64,000 nt of DNA. Origin: Rhizobium lentis. Its GTDB lineage: Bacteria > Pseudomonadota > Alphaproteobacteria > Rhizobiales > Rhizobiaceae. The position numbers and the translations under genes are program-made. The stretch is taken from NCBI RefSeq assembly GCF_017352135.1, contig NZ_CP071454.1:2629001-2693000 (forward strand), in the 5' to 3' direction. Under the pieces are notes generated by a model, which saw only the letters and a list, made by a program, of their open reading frames with translations, was not told where the DNA came from and searched no databases. Shown piece after piece: positions 59,064-64,000 of the stretch (the stretch's first letter is position 1; the number at the start of each line of letters is the position of its first letter).

Positions 59064-59786
59064 ATGTCGGGCCCGAGGCATATAAAAGGCATACTCTTCG
59101 ACAAGGACGGCACGCTGCTCGACTACGACGAGAGCTGGCTGCCCGTGAACCGCGAGCTTGCCCGCATCGCCGCCCAGGGCGATCCGCTTCTTGCCGATCG
59201 GCTGCTCTCAGCCTGCGGCATGGATCCTGTGAGCGGCCATATCGTTCCCGACAGCCTGCTCGCGGCCGGCAATACCAGGCAGATTTCCGAGGGCCTTGTT
59301 GCCGCGGGCTCGACGGTCGATGTCGGGGAACTGACGGCTCGCCTCGATGAACTGTTTTCCAGCGCCGCCGAATTTTCCGTGCCGGTGACCGACCTTGCCG
59401 GCTTCTTCGCCAGGCTGCATCAACGCGGCTTCAAGCTCGGCGTTGCCTCGAGCGACAATGAGCGCTCCATCCGCCAGACGGCGGAACGCTTCGGTTTCGC
59501 CACCTATGTCGATTATATCGCCGGCTACGACAGCGGCTTCGGCAGCAAGCCGGAGCCGGGCATGGTGCTCGGCTTTTGCGCCGCGACCGGTCTTTTGCCT
59601 GAGGAGGTCGCCATCGTCGGCGACAACAATCATGATCTGCACATGGGCCTGAATGCCGGTACGGGGCTGAGGATCGCGGTGCTGACCGGAACCGGCTCGC
59701 GCGAGTCGCTTGCCGCCGCAGCCGATCATGTGCTCGACGATATCACCGCCCTTGAGACGTTGCTACCGGATCTGCAGCTGGCCTGA
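59064..59786 (+). CDS. HAD family phosphatase between waaA and lpxK
   Basis: A 240-residue HAD phosphatase of the Gph-like type: motif [18 protein letters not shown], motif [15 protein letters not shown] near 130, Lys in [11 protein letters not shown] near 155, motif [18 protein letters not shown] near 180. A helical cap sits between motifs I and II. Its place inside the Kdo/lipid A operon, with 9 bp to waaA and a GAGGAGG ribosome site, suggests a role in envelope sugar metabolism, but it lacks the small single-domain form of KdsC. Phosphoglycolate phosphatase activity is an alternative. Confidence 0.88.
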   Translation: MSGPRHIKGILFDKDGTLLDYDESWLPVNRELARIAAQGDPLLADRLLSACGMDPVSGHIVPDSLLAAGNTRQISEGLVAAGSTVDVGELTARLDELFSSAAEFSVPVTDLAGFFARLHQRGFKLGVASSDNERSIRQTAERFGFATYVDYIAGYDSGFGSKPEPGMVLGFCAATGLLPEEVAIVGDNNHDLHMGLNAGTGLRIAVLTGTGSRESLAAAADHVLDDITALETLLPDLQLA

Positions 59787-59890
59787 TACGTAAGGACTTG
59801 CATTTTCACCGGTTTTGGCTTCTCAATCCAGGCCGGGTGAAGAGCAAGATGCTGATTGTCGCGAGGCGGGCAGGGGAGCGGAACGGCAAG

Positions 59891-60964
59891 ATGATATCCG
59901 AAGCGCCGCCGTTCTGGTGGAGGAAAGCCGATTGGAGGGCCTGGCTGCTGGCGCCGCTTTCCTTTCTTTACGGCCGTATCGCCGGCCACCGCATGGCGCA
60001 TGCGCGCCGCGTCTCCCTTTCCGTTCCCGTCATCTGCGTCGGCAATTTCACCGTCGGCGGCGCCGGCAAGACGCCGACGGCGCTGACGATCGCCCGCGCC
60101 GCCAAGGCGAAGGGCCTGAAACCCGGCTTTCTCAGCAGAGGTTACGGCGGCTCGCTCGACGTAACGACCGTGGTCGATCCCCATCATCACCGGGCGGTCG
60201 CGGTCGGCGATGAACCGCTGCTGCTTGCCCAGGAGGCCCTGACGGTGATTTCCCGCAGGCGCGTCGACGGGGCTCAGCGTCTGGTTGCCGAAGGCGCCGA
60301 CCTCATTATCATGGATGATGGTTTTCAAAGCGCCCGGCTGGCGATCGACTACGCCCTGCTCGTCATCGACGCGACGCGCGGCCTCGGCAATGGCCATATC
60401 GTGCCGGGCGGCCCGGTACGCGCGCCGATCGGCCAGCAGCTGCGTCATGCGACGGCGCTCTTGAAGGTCGGCAGCGGCAATGCCGCCGACAGGATCGTTC
60501 GCATGGCTGCGCGCGCCGCAAAACCCTATTTCACCGCCTCGCTGAAAGTGCGCGGCGACAACACGCTGGCCGGCGTGAAGGTGCTGGCCTTCGCCGGTAT
60601 CGCCGATCCCGCCAAATTCTTCCGTACCGTCGAATCGCGCGGCGCCGAAATCGTGGTCGCCAAGACCTTCGGCGACCACGAGCACCTGACCGAGGAGGAG
60701 ATCGACGACATCCTGACGACCGCCGAGCGCCAGGGTCTCCTGATCGTCACCACATCAAAGGATTTCGTTCGCCTGTCCGGCCATCACGGCAAGGCCGAGC
60801 AGCTGGCGCAAAAGGCCCGAGTGATCGAGGTCGACATGGTCTTCGAGGATCATCTCGCCCCAAGCCTGATCATCGACCGGGCGATCGTCGCCTGCCGCGA
60901 GCGGCGTCTTAAGGAATCGAAAGTTGGGGCTAAAGCAATTTCAGGAAAGGCCGATCGGCTGTAA
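59891..60964 (+). CDS. lpxK: Tetraacyldisaccharide 4'-kinase LpxK
   Basis: Phosphorylates the 4' position of the lipid A disaccharide precursor (lipid IVA formation). The 357-residue protein starts [20 protein letters not shown] with a membrane-associated helix, then the P-loop [20 protein letters not shown] near 55, [20 protein letters not shown] near 140, and [10 protein letters not shown]. The start at 59891 fits family N-termini; the frame extends upstream to 59798 without support. It is convergent with the GntR gene. Confidence 0.95.
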   Translation: MISEAPPFWWRKADWRAWLLAPLSFLYGRIAGHRMAHARRVSLSVPVICVGNFTVGGAGKTPTALTIARAAKAKGLKPGFLSRGYGGSLDVTTVVDPHHHRAVAVGDEPLLLAQEALTVISRRRVDGAQRLVAEGADLIIMDDGFQSARLAIDYALLVIDATRGLGNGHIVPGGPVRAPIGQQLRHATALLKVGSGNAADRIVRMAARAAKPYFTASLKVRGDNTLAGVKVLAFAGIADPAKFFRTVESRGAEIVVAKTFGDHEHLTEEEIDDILTTAERQGLLIVTTSKDFVRLSGHHGKAEQLAQKARVIEVDMVFEDHLAPSLIIDRAIVACRERRLKESKVGAKAISGKADRL

Positions 60965-61012
60965 CTGGCTGCTGCGAAACATCTCGGCGGCCTAAATCTG
61001 CCTGCAACGCGA

Positions 61013-61897
61013 TCACGCGATCGAGTGAAGCAAAGTCTCGCGAGCGGACGTCAGATGCAACCGACATGCGCGATCGATCAACGCGATATTGCGACTTTCG
61101 AGGGCTTCGATCAGCGCAAGATGTTCCCCGATTGCGACCTCATTGCGCGCGCGTTCATCGCGCTTGTTCCACTGATAGTGATAGTGGAAGACCATGGCTA
61201 TCACGTCTTGAAAGCTTTCGATAAACCGATTTGGGGCGACTGCCGCGATCAGCCGATGGAATCGGCTGTCCAATTCAGAGAAATCCTGAAACCGGGTGTC
61301 GATGTCGGCGAGCAGTTCCAAATGTTCACCCCGCATGGATTGAATCTGCTTCCAGACAGACGCACTGTCGGGCAGGCCAGCGAACAGCCGTGCGGAGCGC
61401 ATTTCGAACATCTCTCTGATCTCGAACAATTCGAGCGCGAAACTGGCGGTGAACCCTTTGAAGACCCAGCCTGCATTCGGACGCTTCTCGATCAGCCCGT
61501 ATTTCTGAAATCGATTGAGAAACTCACGGATAATCGTCGTTGCGACCCCGAACTTCCGAGCTAACTCCGTCTCATTTATTTCTGTGCCGGGGCAAGCACC
61601 GCCCCGCAGCATCCATTCCATGAAGCTTGTCTCGACCTGTTCCGAAATTGCCAGGGTCTCTTCCTGCGGATAGCGATCGATCTGGGACGGCTGCTCATGT
61701 ACGATCCGCCTGTGCACGTCAGATATGATGATACCGCGTGCAGACATCCCTGCCAGCACCTTCCGCACCGTTGTCCTGCTCACGCCAAGCTGGGCGCGCA
61801 GCGCGTTTTCGGAGGGTAGTTCCTCACCAGGATCGAGCGTTCGGATGATATCGATCATATCATTGAACGCCCTCTTGAAAGTCGTGTTCGTCCTCAT
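61013..61897 (-). CDS. GntR family regulator with two DNA-binding domains
   Basis: A 294-residue FCD-type GntR protein that carries two winged-helix domains in tandem. The first (about 5-65) has ELPSENALRAQLGVSRTTVR followed by LAGMSARGIIIS. The second (about 88-150) has TEINETELARKFGVATTIIR and EFLNRFQKYGLIEKRPNAG. The FCD effector domain follows from about 155 (ALELFEIREMFEMRSARLFA), with His residues in FHRLIAA and FHYHYQW that may bind metal. It is divergent from a sugar ABC transporter and probably regulates it. Confidence 0.88.
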   Translation of the reverse strand: MRTNTTFKRAFNDMIDIIRTLDPGEELPSENALRAQLGVSRTTVRKVLAGMSARGIIISDVHRRIVHEQPSQIDRYPQEETLAISEQVETSFMEWMLRGGACPGTEINETELARKFGVATTIIREFLNRFQKYGLIEKRPNAGWVFKGFTASFALELFEIREMFEMRSARLFAGLPDSASVWKQIQSMRGEHLELLADIDTRFQDFSELDSRFHRLIAAVAPNRFIESFQDVIAMVFHYHYQWNKRDERARNEVAIGEHLALIEALESRNIALIDRACRLHLTSARETLLHSIA

Positions 61898-61938
61898 GGT
61901 GCAACTCCCGGTTTGATTATCTATCCATAAAAAACAAG

Positions 61939-61967
61939 TTGACGCAGGTATATCGTATGTTTCTTAT
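61939..61967 (+). promoter_or_regulatory. Promoter of the sugar ABC transporter operon
   Basis: TTGACG (-35, 61939-61944), a 17 base spacer and TCTTAT (-10, 61962-61967), 30 bp ahead of the permease start. The region is AT-rich unlike its surroundings. ATAAAAAAC occurs at both ends of it (61927 and 61970), and one copy could be part of a GntR site. Confidence 0.55.
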
Positions 61968-61996
61968 GTATAAAAAACCGGGGAGGCTAGGGGAAT

Positions 61997-63055
61997 TTGG
62001 AAGACTCCAGGATTCTGTCACAGAATTCGTCCCGGCCTGGTGGTTCGCAGGATGCAGCCTTCCATCCGAGACGTTCCGGCATCGCGCTTGGATTGAAGCT
62101 ATTGAGCCTGGGCCCACTGCTCATCCTCATTATACTCATCGCGGTCGTCAGCTTGGTCACCCCGGCTTTTCTAAAGCCCGTCAACCTGGGAAACATACTG
62201 GCGCAGACCGCAGTGATCGCCGTCGTAGCAATGGGCCAGCAGCTCGTCATCCTGACGCGCGGCATCGACCTGTCTGTCGGTTCGAATCTTGCGCTAGCGA
62301 CAGTCATTGGCGGCCTTGTCTACCAACAGGTTGACTCCTCATTCCTCGTCATTGCGGCCATGCTGCTGGCGGGCGCTGCTGTCGGAGCGGTAAACGGTTT
62401 CGTGTTTGTCTATGGCCGGCTGCCGCACCCCTTTATCATTACACTTGCAACCTTGAGCATCTGCCGCGGTCTGGCACTCGAACTGGCGCCCGGCCACACG
62501 ACCATACGCGGGATGCCCGATGCCGTAACCGCAATCGGTGGCGCTACGACGCTTGGTGTGCCCAACTCCTTTTTTGTCGTCGCGATGTTCGGGGTTCTAT
62601 TCTTGATCCTGACGAAATCGATGGTCTGTGGCCGATGGATCTATGCGGTCGGCGGCTCGCCGAGCGCCGCGAGAAGCATGGGTATACCGGTGATGGGCGT
62701 TCTGCTCTCGACCTACATTGTTTCCGGCTTTTGTGCAGGTGTCGGCGCGGTGCTGCTCGCCGGCCGGACCGGCGCTGCCTCGCCGATCTACGGCAATCTC
62801 CTGGAACTCGACACGATCGCTGCCGTGATTATCGGCGGCGCCAGCTTCCTTGGCGGACGAGGCCATCTCGGCCACGCGCTGATCGGCGCCGTGCTGATCG
62901 GAGTCATCCGCAATGCGCTGAACCTTCTCGGCGTCGACGTATTCTTTCAAATGATCGCGATCGGGCTCGTCATCGTCGTTGCCGTAGAGGCCGACGTGCT
63001 CCGCAACCATCTCGAGGCGCGTGCCCGCGCAATTCAATCGGCGGCAGTGCAATGA
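61997..63055 (+). CDS. Sugar ABC transporter permease (RbsC/FrcC-like)
   Basis: Inner-membrane permease of a CUT2-type sugar importer, 352 residues, with about ten hydrophobic segments after a polar N-terminus of 30 residues. Family segments are LGNILAQTAVIAVVAMGQQL, VILTRGIDLSVGSNLALATV, and the cytoplasmic loop with VGGSPSAARSMGIPV near 217-231. The start is TTG at 61997, with GGGGAGG about 11 bases upstream, because no ATG lies in frame before it. The ATPase gene overlaps its stop by 4 bases. Confidence 0.9.
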   Translation: MEDSRILSQNSSRPGGSQDAAFHPRRSGIALGLKLLSLGPLLILIILIAVVSLVTPAFLKPVNLGNILAQTAVIAVVAMGQQLVILTRGIDLSVGSNLALATVIGGLVYQQVDSSFLVIAAMLLAGAAVGAVNGFVFVYGRLPHPFIITLATLSICRGLALELAPGHTTIRGMPDAVTAIGGATTLGVPNSFFVVAMFGVLFLILTKSMVCGRWIYAVGGSPSAARSMGIPVMGVLLSTYIVSGFCAGVGAVLLAGRTGAASPIYGNLLELDTIAAVIIGGASFLGGRGHLGHALIGAVLIGVIRNALNLLGVDVFFQMIAIGLVIVVAVEADVLRNHLEARARAIQSAAVQ

Positions 63056-63816
63056 CCCCCGCATCCACGACACCGGCACTTTCCGTTCGAAACGCCCAGA
63101 AGCGCTTCGGCGCAATCCATGCCCTGAAAAATGTGAGCTTTGACGCCTATTCAGGCGAGGTAACTGCTCTCTTGGGTGACAATGGCGCCGGCAAGTCGAC
63201 GCTCGTCAAATGCATCAGCGGGCTTCATAGTCTCGACGAAGGAGAGATCCTCGTGGATGGTGCTCCAGTATGGCTCCATTCGACGGCAGCGGCCCGCCGC
63301 GCCGGTATTGAAACGGTTTACCAGGACCTGGCGCTTTTCGACAATCTGACGCCCGTACAGAATTTCTACTGCGGGCGAGAGATCTCCTTCCCCTCTTGGC
63401 TGCCTCGTCCGCTACGCTTTCTCAACACGGGCGCAATGAAGCGGGAAGCATCGAGCGTCATCGATCGCCTGAAGGTCAAGCTGCCGAGGTTCGACGCACC
63501 CGTGGCGCTGATGTCGGGGGGACAGCGACAGGCGATCGCGGTCGCGCGCGCCATCGTTTTTGCCCGCAAGCTGGTGATTCTCGACGAACCGACGGCAGCC
63601 CTGGGACTTCGAGAGTCTCGCCAGGTTCTTGACCTTATCAATCAGCTCAAGGCCGAGGGCAACGCCGTGATCATTATCACCCACAATATGGAGCATGTCG
63701 TCGAGATCGCCGATCGGGCAGTCGTCCTGCGGCAGGGTCGCAAAGTCGGCGAAGTAAAGCCAACGCAAGCGAACAAGCAGGACATCGTCGCGATGATTGT
63801 CGGCGCCGAGGCTTAA
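63052..63816 (+). CDS. Sugar ABC transporter ATP-binding protein, single domain
   Basis: A 254-residue nucleotide-binding subunit. It has Walker A GDNGAGKSTLVK near 40-51, Q-loop YQDLALFDNLTPVQN, the signature MSGGQRQAIAVARA near 149-162, and Walker B LVILDEPTAALG near 170. CUT2 importers usually have a double-length ATPase; the single-domain form resembles FrcA of the Sinorhizobium fructose system. The start overlaps the permease stop. Confidence 0.92.
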   Translation: MTPASTTPALSVRNAQKRFGAIHALKNVSFDAYSGEVTALLGDNGAGKSTLVKCISGLHSLDEGEILVDGAPVWLHSTAAARRAGIETVYQDLALFDNLTPVQNFYCGREISFPSWLPRPLRFLNTGAMKREASSVIDRLKVKLPRFDAPVALMSGGQRQAIAVARAIVFARKLVILDEPTAALGLRESRQVLDLINQLKAEGNAVIIITHNMEHVVEIADRAVVLRQGRKVGEVKPTQANKQDIVAMIVGAEA

Positions 63817-63893
63817 GGAAATCGCTGCTCCATCGGGGCAGCGGGCAACGGGATCGCCTTGAGGAGGGCGGTCAAAAACTGGGAGGTGTAATC

Positions 63894-64000
63894 ATGAAAC
63901 CGCATTCCCTGCTGGGAGCCGTCGCGCTCCTAGTCGTCGCTGTCGTTCCGTCCCTGGCGCAGGAGCCAGTGAAGCTCGGCTTTATAACCAAATTCCCTGT
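63894..64000 (+). CDS. Sugar ABC transporter substrate-binding protein, 3' end outside window
   Basis: Only the first 35 codons are in the window. A signal peptide (LLGAVALLVVAVVPSLAQ) is followed by EPVKLGFITKFP, the first strand of a periplasmic sugar-binding protein of the ribose/galactose type. GGGAGGTG lies seven bases upstream of the ATG. It follows the ATPase gene by 77 bp and completes the transporter in the order permease, ATPase, binding protein. Confidence 0.85.
   Translation, partial: MKPHSLLGAVALLVVAVVPSLAQEPVKLGFITKFP

Overview
The window is a 64 kb stretch of gene-dense, GC-rich alphaproteobacterial chromosome. It most resembles the Rhizobium etli / R. leguminosarum group. The pointers are a Kdo/lipid A block with a candidate LpxQ lipid A oxidase, a CIRCE-controlled groESL operon, the hisS-hisZ-hisG arrangement with a short HisG, DUF1127 and DUF4170 small proteins, and several families of palindromic intergenic repeats typical of rhizobia. 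Nearly all genes are ordinary core functions. No prophage, CRISPR array, rRNA or tRNA gene was recognised. The species is inferred from gene content and not from any database search.

Layout. 1-2.5 kb: 3' part of ppx, then rlmE and a VOC protein. 2.5-5.2 kb: MFS exporter divergent from a Tat-type metallo-beta-lactamase-fold protein. 5.2-8.2 kb: guaB behind an orphan intrinsic terminator, a membrane protein, the remnant of a short-chain dehydrogenase, and a MAPEG protein. 8.4-11.5 kb: TetR and LysR regulators, a DUF1127 protein and a DUF937 protein. 11.7-16.2 kb: gshA, rsmE, a RIME-like repeat, a Pit phosphate transporter and a Nudix hydrolase. 16.3-18.6 kb: LysR regulator with a strong palindrome upstream, followed by a divergent S-adenosylhomocysteinase-like gene. 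18.6-23.8 kb: LysR regulator divergent from glcDEF (glycolate oxidase). 24-28 kb: envelope genes (candidate LpxQ, two L,D-transpeptidases), tag and small secreted proteins. 28-34.8 kb: HAD, aldo/keto reductase, an unknown protein and hisS-hisZ-hisG. 34.8-37 kb: DoxX, a glutathione transferase and a PAS-like protein. 37.4-39.7 kb: groESL with CIRCE. 39.9-49.8 kb: HAD, ribF, an antitoxin/PIN-toxin pair, ileS, a lipoprotein, tadA, an RluB-type pseudouridine synthase and rsmD. 49.8-53 kb: a patatin protein and a copper/PepSY cluster with two frameshifted genes. 53-57.5 kb: Kef-type antiporter, pmbA, cysQ-like and DUF4170. 57.7-61 kb: waaA, a HAD phosphatase and lpxK. 61-64 kb: a GntR regulator with two DNA-binding domains divergent from a sugar ABC transporter that runs off the end.

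How the parts work together. The Kdo transferase, LpxK and candidate LpxQ act on lipid A. GshA, the glutathione transferase and the MAPEG protein form a glutathione theme. RlmE, RsmE, RsmD, the RluB-type enzyme and TadA modify rRNA or tRNA. GlcDEF oxidises glycolate to glyoxylate.

Most unusual points: a perfect 49 bp inverted-repeat element between hisS and hisZ, with a decayed relative between glcE and glcF; two neighbouring genes of a copper-type locus that each carry a one-base frameshift; a SAHH-like enzyme with altered active-site positions beside a regulator and a 26 bp palindrome; a duplicated groEL tail in the groESL 3' region; and a GntR regulator with tandem helix-turn-helix domains. 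I did not find a clearly new multi-gene system.
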